Assembly: GCA_023409675.1 (NCBI GenBank)
Contig: JAEYRC010000179.1
Span: 1 to 20,096 of the forward strand
Length of the DNA: 20,096 bases
Direction: 5' to 3'
Source: Bacteroidota bacterium
GTDB lineage: Bacteria; Bacteroidota; Bacteroidia; Chitinophagales; Chitinophagaceae
Shown here: piece by piece, positions 12,392-20,096 of the stretch
Numbering within the stretch: position 1 is the first letter of the stretch
How the letters are laid out: the number at the start of each line of letters is the position of its first letter
Program-made: the position numbers and the translations under genes
Notes under the pieces: model-generated
What the model was told of the DNA's origin: nothing
Seen by the model: only the letters and a program-made list of their open reading frames with translations
Database searches by the model: none

Positions 12392-15004
12392 TCAGCGCAC
12401 GGTTTCTCCGGACTCATTCCGGAAAACTACTGTTTTATCGAATACATCCACCAAAACGGGCTTAGATTTATCTAAATTTCCTGTTAAAAGCTTCTTACTG
12501 AGTGGATTTACGATCTCTTTTTGTACCAATCGTTTCAGCGGACGGGCTCCAAACTGAGGGTCAAATCCGTTTTCTGCCAGAAAATCGAGCAGATAATCAC
12601 TGAATTCCAGTGAGATACCCGATTGCGCTTCCAGCTTCCGCAGATTTTCCAGTTGTATAGAGATGATTTTCCGGATTTCCTTCCGCATCAACGGCTGGAA
12701 CATGATCACCTCATCAATCCGGTTCAGGAATTCGGGCCGGATCGTTTGTTTCAATACATTCATTACCTCCACCCGGGTACGTTCTACGGTTTCTTCCAGA
12801 TTGTCATCGGTGATATTTTCGAAATTATCCTGGATGATCTGGCTGCCCATATTGCTGGTCATAATAATGATGGTATTCTTGAAGTTCACCACGCGACCTT
12901 TATTATCGGTCAGCCGGCCATCATCGAGTACCTGCAGCAGAATGTTATAAACATCGGGGTGTGCCTTTTCAATTTCATCCAGTAATACCACACTGTAAGG
13001 CTTACGCCGAACGGCTTCTGTTAACTGTCCGCCCTCATCGTATCCCACATAACCCGGAGGTGCACCCACCAGCCGGCTTACGCTGTGCTTTTCCTGGTAT
13101 TCACTCATATCAATCCGGGTCATCATGCTGTCGTCATCGAAAAGATATTCAGCCAGGGCTTTGGCCAGCTCGGTTTTACCCACACCGGTAGTACCCAGGA
13201 AAATAAAGGAACCAATAGGTTTTTTGGGATCCTGCAGCCCGGCGCGGCTTCGGCGGATAGCATCGGAAACAGCAGTAATGGCTTCTTCCTGTCCAACTAC
13301 CCGCTTATGCAGTTCATCTTCAAGGTTCAACAGTTTATCCCGCTCACTTTGCAACATTTTGCTCACGGGAATACCGGTCGCTTTTGCCACTGATTCAGCA
13401 ATGTCCTCCGCATCCACTTCTTCCTTCAACAGCCGTTTTTCATTGAGTGTATCCAGTAAAGCACTGTTATCCTGTACTACCTTTTCTTCGGCCTGGATCT
13501 TCCCATAACGGATCTCCGCCACTTTTCCATAATCTCCGTTCCGCTCTGCCTGGTCAGCTTCCTGGCGAAGTGCCTCTATAGCGGCTTTCGCATTCTGAAC
13601 TTTTTCCACTATTTCCTTTTCTTCCTGCCACTTCGATTTCAGTGTGTCGCGCTGAACAGCCAGGTTGGATATTTCAGTGTTTAATTCTTTCAGCTTCACA
13701 TCATCATTCTCCCGTTTGATGGCTTCCCGCTCGATTTCAAGCTGACGGATTTTTCGCTCGAGTTCATCAAGTTCTTCGGGCATTGAATTCATTTCGAGCC
13801 GTAGTTTGGCGGCACTTTCATCGATCAAATCGATAGCCTTATCGGGAAGGAATCGGTCGGTAACATAGCGGTGTGAAAGTTCAACCGCAGCGATAATCGC
13901 TTCATCTTTTATGCGTACATGGTGATGCGTTTCATAACGGTCTTTCAGTCCGCGCAGGATGGAGATAGCATCTTCCACCGAAGGCTCGCCTATAGTTACT
14001 TTTTGAAAGCGTCTTTCCAGGGCTTTATCTTTTTCAAAAAATTTCTGGTATTCATTGAGGGTCGTGGCACCGATTGCACGCAGTTCTCCACGTGCCAGTG
14101 CAGGTTTAAGAATATTCGCGGCATCCATAGCCCCTTCACCCCCACCCGCACCCACGAGGGTGTGGATTTCGTCAATAAAGAGCAGGATTTCGCCATCACT
14201 GTCTCCCACTTCTTTAACCACTGATTTCAATCTTTCCTCAAATTCTCCTTTATACTTCGCGCCGGCAATCAGCAGGCCCATATCCAGGGCATAGATAATT
14301 TTACTTTTGAGGTTTTCGGGAACATCGCCGTTGACAATACGATGGGCGAGTCCTTCCGCTATGGCGGTTTTACCCACCCCGGGTTCTCCCACCAATATGG
14401 GGTTATTCTTACTTCTCCTTGACAGTATGTGCAGGGTCCGGCGGATCTCTTCATCCCGGCCTATTACCGGATCCAGTTTACCGGCTCTGGCCATTTCGTT
14501 GAGGTTCTTCGCATACTTGTTCAGGGCATTGAACTGCATTTCCGAGGTTTGGGAAGATACGGTTGCTCCTTTACGCAGATCCTTAATCGCGGAGGTTAAG
14601 CCTTTTTCAGATAGCCCGCCATCCTTTAGCAACTTGGCGGTATTATCATTTCCCATAACAATACTCAGCAGTAAATGTTCAACACTGACAAACTCATCAT
14701 TGAAGGATTTCAATGCGGCTCCGGCACGCAACAATATATTGTTGAGTTCGCGACTCAGCGACTGGGCCGGTTCGCCGGTCTGAATACGGGGTAACTTCGT
14801 GATACTTTCTTCCAGTTTGGATTCCAGAAAAGGAATGTTCACATTATTCTTTTTCAGCAGGAATAAGATCGGTGAATCCTTATCCGATAATAAGGCCTTC
14901 AACAGATGTTCTGATTCGATATTCGCATGCTGGTTATTAAAGGCGATCTGCTGCGATTGGGCAACAGCTTCCTGCGCTTTGATCGTAAAATTGTTCAGAT
15001 TCAT
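12392..15004 (-). CDS. clpB: ATP-dependent disaggregase ClpB
   Basis: An 870-residue AAA+ chaperone that, with DnaK, pulls proteins out of aggregates in the cytoplasm. Domains in order: Clp N-domain (1-150), first AAA+ module with Walker A GEPGVGKT at 206-213 and Walker B ILLFIDEIH at 273-281, a long middle coiled coil (about 405-525, rich in Glu/Lys) that separates ClpB from ClpA, then the second AAA+ module with Walker A GTTGVGKT near 607 and VVLLDEIEKAH, and the C-terminal small domain with NGFDPQFGARPLKR. Length and motif set are complete. The ATG at 15004 gives the normal N-terminus. No HrcA/CIRCE element was seen upstream. It lies divergent to the serine-hydrolase-like gene. Confidence 0.98.
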   Translation of the reverse strand: MNLNNFTIKAQEAVAQSQQIAFNNQHANIESEHLLKALLSDKDSPILFLLKKNNVNIPFLESKLEESITKLPRIQTGEPAQSLSRELNNILLRAGAALKSFNDEFVSVEHLLLSIVMGNDNTAKLLKDGGLSEKGLTSAIKDLRKGATVSSQTSEMQFNALNKYAKNLNEMARAGKLDPVIGRDEEIRRTLHILSRRSKNNPILVGEPGVGKTAIAEGLAHRIVNGDVPENLKSKIIYALDMGLLIAGAKYKGEFEERLKSVVKEVGDSDGEILLFIDEIHTLVGAGGGEGAMDAANILKPALARGELRAIGATTLNEYQKFFEKDKALERRFQKVTIGEPSVEDAISILRGLKDRYETHHHVRIKDEAIIAAVELSHRYVTDRFLPDKAIDLIDESAAKLRLEMNSMPEELDELERKIRQLEIEREAIKRENDDVKLKELNTEISNLAVQRDTLKSKWQEEKEIVEKVQNAKAAIEALRQEADQAERNGDYGKVAEIRYGKIQAEEKVVQDNSALLDTLNEKRLLKEEVDAEDIAESVAKATGIPVSKMLQSERDKLLNLEDELHKRVVGQEEAITAVSDAIRRSRAGLQDPKKPIGSFIFLGTTGVGKTELAKALAEYLFDDDSMMTRIDMSEYQEKHSVSRLVGAPPGYVGYDEGGQLTEAVRRKPYSVVLLDEIEKAHPDVYNILLQVLDDGRLTDNKGRVVNFKNTIIIMTSNMGSQIIQDNFENITDDNLEETVERTRVEVMNVLKQTIRPEFLNRIDEVIMFQPLMRKEIRKIISIQLENLRKLEAQSGISLEFSDYLLDFLAENGFDPQFGARPLKRLVQKEIVNPLSKKLLTGNLDKSKPVLVDVFDKTVVFRNESGETVR

Positions 15005-15125
15005 AATAAAATGTTATGATAAGGTATTCCGGAAAAGAACAGCAACTTTATTTTAAATGCTGCAGCCTAACCAGTAACTTGATCCTTTATTTCAAATAAT
15101 ACTCCAAAGCAAAACATCGGTAACA

Positions 15126-16169
15126 ATGTCGTATAAATCGCTTTCAGACTGCCTGAAATGCAGTATCGGACTGATTTTCCTGCTATTCTATCATACCGGC
15201 AGCGCTCAATCCGGAGAACTCGACCGCTACATTGATCAACAAAGCAAAAATTATGCAGGCAACATGGTGGTCATGGCCTGGAAGGGAGACAGTCTTTTAT
15301 ACCAGAAAGCCACCGGTGAATACAATATCAATACCCAGGAATCTGTTGGAGAGGCAGGAGCCTGGTTTACAGCCGCACTGGTGATGCATTATGTTGACCA
15401 GGGCAAAATATCCCTGGATGATCCTGTAGCCCGCTACCTGCCCATTTTTGAAAAATATGCCAAAGGATACCTCACCATACGGCACTGCCTGGAAAATACC
15501 ACTGGTCTTGAAGGTGATAAAGCCGGACTTACCCGAATGATCAAAAAAAGCAGGTTTGAATCGCTGGAAGAGGAAGTTGATTCGTATGCATCCAAACGGG
15601 AGATCCTGAACAATCCGGGCATCGATTATAATTACAACCAGATCGGTCTCAGCATTGCCGGTCGGGTGCTGGAAGTGGTCGGTAAAAAAAGTTTTGATCG
15701 CTTAATGACAGAAAAAATCTTCCGGCCGCTGGGGATGCGCAAAAGCACCTTCACTGCTGAATATTCGGTCAGTCCGTTTTCAGGAGCCAAAACCAGTCCG
15801 GCAGATTACATCCGTTTTATGAATATGCTGATGCAGGGGGGTACGCTCAATGGAAAAACCGTATTGACGCCGGAATCCGTTCAGGTTATACTTTCCTTAT
15901 GGGCTGAAAAAAGTAAGATGGTGTATAGTCCCGAATTTGCAGCAGGATTTTCTCCCTCAGCAGGCAGTTGGATAATAACGAAAAACCGTGAGGGAAAGCC
16001 CACCGTATTCACAAGTCCGGCCCAGCAGGGCATCTGGCCTTGGCTCGATCAATGCCGAAACTATAGCGCGGTTATATTTATCAAAGGACCAGCCAAAACG
16101 CCAACCCGACCGCTTTTTGAAGCAATAAAACCCATGCTGGACGCACTTGCGGGAGGGAACTGCGAATAG
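15126..16169 (+). CDS. Class C beta-lactamase-like protein with degenerate active site
   Basis: A 347-residue exported protein with a signal peptide (IGLIFLLFYHTGSAQ). The fold of the serine hydrolase/beta-lactamase family is clear from WFTAALVMHYVDQGKISLDDPVARYLPIF, LTIRHCLENTTGLEG and IAGRVLEVVGKKSFDRLMTEKIFRPLGM. The catalytic S-x-x-K that should precede WFTAA is Glu76-Ala-Gly-Ala79, so both nucleophile and base are gone; the Y-x-N motif is Tyr170-Asn-Gln172. It is probably a pseudoenzyme or binding protein in the periplasm. The reading frame is intact, so it is not an obvious pseudogene. It stands alone between clpB and the xylose genes. Confidence 0.85.
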   Translation: MSYKSLSDCLKCSIGLIFLLFYHTGSAQSGELDRYIDQQSKNYAGNMVVMAWKGDSLLYQKATGEYNINTQESVGEAGAWFTAALVMHYVDQGKISLDDPVARYLPIFEKYAKGYLTIRHCLENTTGLEGDKAGLTRMIKKSRFESLEEEVDSYASKREILNNPGIDYNYNQIGLSIAGRVLEVVGKKSFDRLMTEKIFRPLGMRKSTFTAEYSVSPFSGAKTSPADYIRFMNMLMQGGTLNGKTVLTPESVQVILSLWAEKSKMVYSPEFAAGFSPSAGSWIITKNREGKPTVFTSPAQQGIWPWLDQCRNYSAVIFIKGPAKTPTRPLFEAIKPMLDALAGGNCE

Positions 16170-16249
16170 CCCATACCGTAATAAACGCTATTCTTTTGCA
16201 AAGGCATCGTTTTCCTTCAACCTTAAATAAATTTCGCTGCTGTTTACAG

Positions 16250-17581
16250 CTAGATGAAATTATTGATCAGGTTTTCCAGCCACTCCTGCTTGCCACTGCG
16301 CTGCTGTGGCGGACCGTATTCGAGGGCCAGCGAACGCAATGCCTCAAGGCTAAGCTTACCTTCTTCAAACTCTTTTCCCTTACCGGTATCAAAGCTTGCA
16401 TACCGCTCAGCCCGGAATTGTTTGTAGGTTGATTTCTGAATGATCTCATCGGCGATCACCAGTGCGCGGGCGAAGGCATCCATGCCCCCGATATGCGCCA
16501 GGAAAAGGTCTTCAGGATCGGTTGAATTGCGCCGGGTTTTGGCATCGAAATTTATACCTCCTCCGGCAAAGCCTCCGGCTTCTAAAATAATCAGCATAGC
16601 CTCTGTCAGCTCGTTCAGGTTGTTGGGAAACTGATCGGTATCCCAGCCATTCTGTGCATCACCCCGGTTGGCATCAATACTGCCCAGCATACCGGCATCC
16701 GCGGCCACCTGCAATTCGTGCTGGAAGGTATGCCCGGCCAGGGTGGCATGGTTAACTTCAACATTTATTTTGAAATCTTTATCCAATCCATACTGTTTCA
16801 AAAATCCGATTACCGTTGCACAATCGTAATCATACTGATGTTTGGTGGGTTCACATGGTTTGGGCTCGATGAAAAAGGTACCTTTGAAACCCTGTTGGCG
16901 CGCATAGTCTTTTGCCATATTAAGAAAGCGACCCAGGTGATCGATTTCCCGTTTCATATCGGTGTTCAACAGGGTCATATAACCTTCACGCCCACCCCAG
17001 AATACATAATTTTCTCCGCCTAATGCGATCGTGGCATCAATGGCCGTTTTTACCTGCGTGGCCGCCCAGGTGACCACCTGGAAATCAGGATTGGTAGCGG
17101 CCCCGTTCATATAGCGGGGATGTGAAAATACATTGGCTGTTCCCCACAACAGTTTCACTCCGCTATCGGTTTGCTTCTGACGTGCGTATTCAACGATCAG
17201 GCGCATACGTTCTTCATATTCTGATAAGGTGTTGCCCTCGTCGATCAGGTCATCATCATGAAAGCAGTAATACGGGATTCCAAGTTTGGTGATAAATTCG
17301 AAGGCGGCATCCATCTTGTCTTTTGCGCGTTGCACGGGATCTGCTGCTTCATCCCAGGGAAAGAGTTTTGTACCCGGACCAAACGGATCGGCGCCGGTAT
17401 TGCAGAAGGAATGCCAGTAGGCCACTGCGAAGCGAAGGTATTCTTCCATCCGCCGTCCTCCCACCTGGCGGTCGGGATTATACCACTTAAAGGCCAGCGG
17501 GTTACCCGAATGCTGTCCTTCATAGCTGATCTTTCCGATCTCCGGAAAATATTCTTTGCTTTTTATCGTGCTGTTTCGCAT
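16250..17581 (-). CDS. xylA: Xylose isomerase
   Basis: XylA converts D-xylose to D-xylulose in the cytoplasm using two divalent metals. The 443-residue protein is a class II enzyme. Catalytic and metal ligands can be placed with an offset of seven from E. coli: His108 and Asp111 in FHDDDL, Glu239 and Lys241 in FFIEPKP, Glu275 and His278 in EVNHATLAGH, Asp303 in GSIDANRGD, Asp314 and Asp316 in WDTDQFP, and Asp346 in GGINFDAK; all are present. The kinase partner xylB lies upstream on the same strand but is separated by an AT-rich two-gene insertion. No TAnnTTTG box was found directly upstream, so transcription may come from further upstream. Confidence 0.97.
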   Translation of the reverse strand: MRNSTIKSKEYFPEIGKISYEGQHSGNPLAFKWYNPDRQVGGRRMEEYLRFAVAYWHSFCNTGADPFGPGTKLFPWDEAADPVQRAKDKMDAAFEFITKLGIPYYCFHDDDLIDEGNTLSEYEERMRLIVEYARQKQTDSGVKLLWGTANVFSHPRYMNGAATNPDFQVVTWAATQVKTAIDATIALGGENYVFWGGREGYMTLLNTDMKREIDHLGRFLNMAKDYARQQGFKGTFFIEPKPCEPTKHQYDYDCATVIGFLKQYGLDKDFKINVEVNHATLAGHTFQHELQVAADAGMLGSIDANRGDAQNGWDTDQFPNNLNELTEAMLIILEAGGFAGGGINFDAKTRRNSTDPEDLFLAHIGGMDAFARALVIADEIIQKSTYKQFRAERYASFDTGKGKEFEEGKLSLEALRSLALEYGPPQQRSGKQEWLENLINNFI

Positions 17582-17789
17582 ATCGGTTCAGGTATTTGCG
17601 ATGGTGCGGAAAAAGTATTCCGTCCGTAGAATTTTATACAGTAGTTAAATAGAATACCAAAGTTGAGCATTTGATGTCAAGCTGCACTCATTGCAATGGC
17701 TTTCTTGTCCAGTAGGCCTGCATCATAATCAATATCGGATTCTCATTTCATTATCGAGTCTGGTTTTCCTTTTTTGGTTCTAATTGATT

Positions 17790-18260
17790 TTAAAAAAGTT
17801 CTCCTTTATAATCCTTCAACGGAATTTCCATATCAATTAATTCAATTGCAAAATTTTTAAATGACTGTATTGGCGAAATAATTTGACTGAATGATTTATG
17901 GTCTTTGGTAACATAACCGTGTATCCTTCTGTTAAAGAATTGTGCCATTAATTTACAATCATCTTTAATTACATTTCGTTCAATGTTTGCTAATTGAGCC
18001 TTATGATCAAGTAAAATAGAATGAAATTCCCCCGCAGTTTGTCCATCGAAAAAGTCAAACGGTATAATCTTTACAAATTCAAGAGGCAAATTGGCCGGGT
18101 CGTCTTTTACAGAATATTCTGCAACAACAATGGAAGAAAGATATATTTCAATTTTCTTTTCTAAAAAAAATTTGAAATAATCCTTTGCATTTTGATGTAA
18201 CACATCATTGCTTTTCAGCAACCGAATGCAAAATGAAGTGTCGAGTAAAACACTATCCAT
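17790..18260 (-). CDS. PIN-domain ribonuclease-like protein
   Basis: A 156-residue PIN-domain protein (VapC-like fold). The four acidic residues expected to hold metal are visible: Asp7 in LLDTSF, Glu48 in VVAEYS, Asp101 in IKDDCKLMA and Asp120 in VTKDHKSF. Such proteins usually cleave RNA. The ATG at 18260 is preferred to an in-frame GTG at 18266 because AGGAGG (18271-18266) sits five bases before it, an unusually strong Shine-Dalgarno site for this genome. It overlaps the upstream gene by eight bases, so translation is coupled. GC is low (15 of 60 bases in 17821-17880). It may be the effector of a toxin-antitoxin-like pair, but the partner is not a typical antitoxin. Confidence 0.85.
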   Translation of the reverse strand: MDSVLLDTSFCIRLLKSNDVLHQNAKDYFKFFLEKKIEIYLSSIVVAEYSVKDDPANLPLEFVKIIPFDFFDGQTAGEFHSILLDHKAQLANIERNVIKDDCKLMAQFFNRRIHGYVTKDHKSFSQIISPIQSFKNFAIELIDMEIPLKDYKGELF

Positions 18261-19029
18261 TCGCACCTCCTCTTATCTGGCTTAGCCAAACATCTACATT
18301 GGGTATTGGATTCCACTTGGCTGAGGCTCTTTCGATAAGCAAATCCAGTTTGTGTTCATCATAATTTGGATTATAAGTAATATAGTCAATCAATTTTAAG
18401 TCGAAAGGTTTTCCATCAACAAGATTTTGTTTGCCCTTTGCCCGAACCCCATACACTTTAAACAGACGTTTCTCACCTTCTAAAAGTTGTTGTTCAGTGG
18501 CACTAATTACCAGCTTTCCATATTCTTTAGTCAGTAGATGGAAATTAGGGTTATTTCCACCTTCTTCATTTATTTTTCCATACAAAACAAATTCTGTTTC
18601 TATGAAGGTAGCAGCAACTTTGAAGTATTCTGTATCCTTATTAATATTCAAAAGTGGTTCCTTGGCAGATGAACTAAAAAATGAAATTTCAAGGTTATTT
18701 TCCGATGCTTTACGTTGAAATTTATTAATAATTTCGGCTCTTTTATTATCCAGGAAATCAATATTTCCCCTGTTCTTAATTTCGGTAATTAAACCATTAA
18801 AAAGTAAAACTCCTGAGATTGGCAGATAGAACAGATTTCTTGCCGAGCCATCTTCTATTTTGTATGAAATGTGAGGACGTTCAGCTTTCTCGCCCCTACT
18901 TGGGTACAAAAAGGTTTCAACATCACTGATAATTTCTTTTATTTCAGCAATGTCAATATCAATGGGCTTCAGCGGTTTATTACCAACCAAACCATCAATT
19001 TTAACTTCTATGTATCCTTGTTCTTCCAC
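18253..19029 (-). CDS. Hypothetical protein partner of the PIN-domain gene
   Basis: A 258-residue protein of no family I recognise. It has no signal peptide, membrane segment or cysteine. Notable segments are DIDIAEIKEIISDVETFLYP, YKIEDGSARNLFYLPISGVLLFNGLI, IDFLDNKRAEIINKFQRKASENNLEISFFSS and a C-terminal GGANG. The pattern suggests a soluble alpha/beta protein, much larger than ordinary VapB-type antitoxins, and no DNA-binding motif stands out. The start is GTG at 19029, directly after a strong promoter, and its stop lies within the PIN gene. The AT-rich composition matches the PIN gene and differs from the flanking xyl genes, suggesting joint transfer. A role controlling the nuclease, as antitoxin, sensor or RNA-binding partner, is inference. 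Confidence 0.7.
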   Translation of the reverse strand: MEEQGYIEVKIDGLVGNKPLKPIDIDIAEIKEIISDVETFLYPSRGEKAERPHISYKIEDGSARNLFYLPISGVLLFNGLITEIKNRGNIDFLDNKRAEIINKFQRKASENNLEISFFSSSAKEPLLNINKDTEYFKVAATFIETEFVLYGKINEEGGNNPNFHLLTKEYGKLVISATEQQLLEGEKRLFKVYGVRAKGKQNLVDGKPFDLKLIDYITYNPNYDEHKLDLLIERASAKWNPIPNVDVWLSQIRGGANG

Positions 19030-19033
19030 CTAG

Positions 19034-19063
19034 CAAATTTACAATTATAAAAGCAGTTTCCAA
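19034..19063 (-). promoter_or_regulatory. Promoter of the PIN cassette
   Basis: Minus-strand TTG (19063-19061), exactly 19 bases, then TAAATTTG (19041-19034): a full Bacteroidota promoter. The -7 box ends four bases before the GTG start, so the message would be leaderless or nearly so. It also points toward xylA. Confidence 0.7.
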
Positions 19064-19112
19064 TTCTCATCATCGTCCATAGTAGTTCTGTTACTTTGAC
19101 TTGTTGGAACAT

Positions 19113-20096
19113 TTATTTTGGCATATGTTCAGCCCATTTTTCATAGGCTGATGTATAAATTCCGGCCAGGTTACTGGTAGGTTCTATGACGCGGATTTTT
19201 TCCATCCCGTGAAAACTTTCCTCTGCTGATTTAAAAATACCTGCGCCCAGTCCGGCAGCACGCGCTGCACCAACGGCGCCATCCGTATTATACAATTCAA
19301 TTGTACAACCCGAAGTATTGGCCAGCACGGTGGAAAAGATATCGCTGAGGAACATATTCGCATATCCGGCACGGATAGTTTTCAGTTCCATTCCCATCGC
19401 CTTCATAATATTCATGCCATAGTTAAAGGCATAAACGATTCCTTCCTGGGCAGCACGGGCGATATGGCCACGACCATGCTGATTGAACTGCAAGCCCCTG
19501 ATTCCGGCCCCCGGATCGCGATTGGTCAAAATTCGTTCGGCGCCATTACCAAATGGATAGAACAGAAGACCGTCAGCGCCTGCTGCAACAGATGCCGCAA
19601 GTTCATTCATCTGAACATAATCAAGCGTATCAAAGAAAGTCCGGCGCAGCCAGCTGTTGAGGCTTCCTGTTCCGTTGATACACATCAGCACACCATATCG
19701 CGGATCTGCAGCCTGATGATTAACGTGCACGAAGGCATTCACTCTCGATTGCTCATCATAGACCGGCTTATCGGAGATACCATACACCACTCCGGAGGTG
19801 CCAGCCGTTGCTGCAATTTCTCCGGGTCTTAATACATTCAGTGACCAGGCATTATTGGGCTGGTCGCCGGCCCGGTAGCTAACGGGAATGCCTGATCGAA
19901 GATTAAGTGTTTCTGCCGCCTCTTTGGTTACAGTTCCCTGATGTCCGAAGGTGGGCACCAACGGAGCAAGCAGTTTTCTGTCAATCTGAAAATGATTTAA
20001 GAGTGCATCTGAAGCATCATTCTGGCGATAGTCCCACAATATACCTTCCGATAATCCGGATATAGTGGTCGCAGGCTCACCGGTAAGTTTAAGCGC
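19113..20096 (-). CDS. xylB: Xylulokinase, C-terminal part (runs off the window)
   Basis: FGGY-family sugar kinase that phosphorylates D-xylulose after XylA. The window holds about 327 C-terminal residues; the N-terminal third is beyond the right edge. The frame is open to base 20096 and reads LTGEPATTISGLSEGILWDYRQ there, so the TTG at 20039 is internal, not a start. Visible features are SGIPVSYRAGDQPNNAWSLN, the nucleotide-site strand IAATAGTSGVVYG, GADGLLFYPFGNGAERI and the C-terminal FGGY helices. It lies upstream of xylA on the same strand, the usual xylBA order in Bacteroidota, but separated from it by the PIN cassette. Confidence 0.92.
   Translation of the reverse strand, partial: ALKLTGEPATTISGLSEGILWDYRQNDASDALLNHFQIDRKLLAPLVPTFGHQGTVTKEAAETLNLRSGIPVSYRAGDQPNNAWSLNVLRPGEIAATAGTSGVVYGISDKPVYDEQSRVNAFVHVNHQAADPRYGVLMCINGTGSLNSWLRRTFFDTLDYVQMNELAASVAAGADGLLFYPFGNGAERILTNRDPGAGIRGLQFNQHGRGHIARAAQEGIVYAFNYGMNIMKAMGMELKTIRAGYANMFLSDIFSTVLANTSGCTIELYNTDGAVGAARAAGLGAGIFKSAEESFHGMEKIRVIEPTSNLAGIYTSAYEKWAEHMPK

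Noticed and set aside
14307..14783. Plus-strand open frames of 80-158 codons across clpB
   Set aside because: All are antisense to a complete, unambiguous ClpB and have Ser/Arg-rich composition typical of shadow frames.
17677..17745. Short minus-strand stretch reading ESDIDYDAGLLDKKAIAMSAA-stop between xylA and the PIN gene
   Set aside because: It looks mildly protein-like and could be the tail of a displaced gene, but about 21 codons with a stop just upstream and no recognised family are too little to call a pseudogene.
20037..20039. TTG start of the xylulokinase frame
   Set aside because: The frame continues upstream to the window edge with conserved xylulokinase sequence (TISGLSEGIL), so the gene is simply cut by the window.
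1..20096. CRISPR arrays, insertion sequences, integrases or rRNA genes
   Set aside because: No regularly spaced repeats, transposase motifs, recombinase motifs or rRNA signatures were seen on either strand.

Overview
The window looks like chromosomal DNA of a member of the Bacteroidota, most likely close to the Chitinophagaceae. Several genes are preceded by the Bacteroidota promoter pattern (TTG about 19 bases before TAnnTTTG), strong Shine-Dalgarno sites are rare, and the gene families are typical of that phylum: an ECF sigma factor with a small membrane partner, DUF4260, group III truncated globin and Bacteroidota-style xylose isomerase. Most of the window is of moderate GC. One block near the right end (about 17.8-19.03 kb) is visibly AT-rich.

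Layout. On the left, the minus strand carries diaminopimelate epimerase (dapF) and a uridine-phosphorylase-like nucleoside phosphorylase. A tRNA-Cys(GCA) on the plus strand is driven from a promoter that overlaps the phosphorylase promoter head to head. Next come an Rrf2-family iron-sulfur regulator and a group III truncated globin in one probable operon, with a near-perfect palindrome at the promoter; this reads as a nitric oxide/redox module. PhoH-like ATPase, a small lipoprotein, inorganic pyrophosphatase, a half-size TSUP transporter and an ECF sigma/membrane partner pair follow on the plus strand.

In the middle, the minus strand carries a lipoprotein, a small charged protein, a BamA/TamA-like outer-membrane barrel, DUF4260, a Crp/Fnr regulator with an upstream DsbA-fold gene, and ClpB. 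Between the small protein and the barrel gene lies a well-formed TPP riboswitch on the plus strand with its own intrinsic terminator, but there is no plus-strand gene after it: the only sequence downstream is the antisense of the barrel gene.

On the right, a class C beta-lactamase-like protein whose catalytic SxxK is replaced (plus strand) faces a xylose module on the minus strand (xylB fragment, then xylA). The xylB and xylA genes are separated by a compact AT-rich two-gene cassette: a 258-residue protein of unrecognised family and an overlapping PIN-domain nuclease, with their own strong promoter.

The best candidates for something undescribed are the orphan TPP riboswitch and the PIN cassette inside the xylose locus. 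The catalytically degenerate hydrolase, the DsbA-fold protein without its nucleophilic cysteine, and two clean palindromes next to regulator genes also merit attention.
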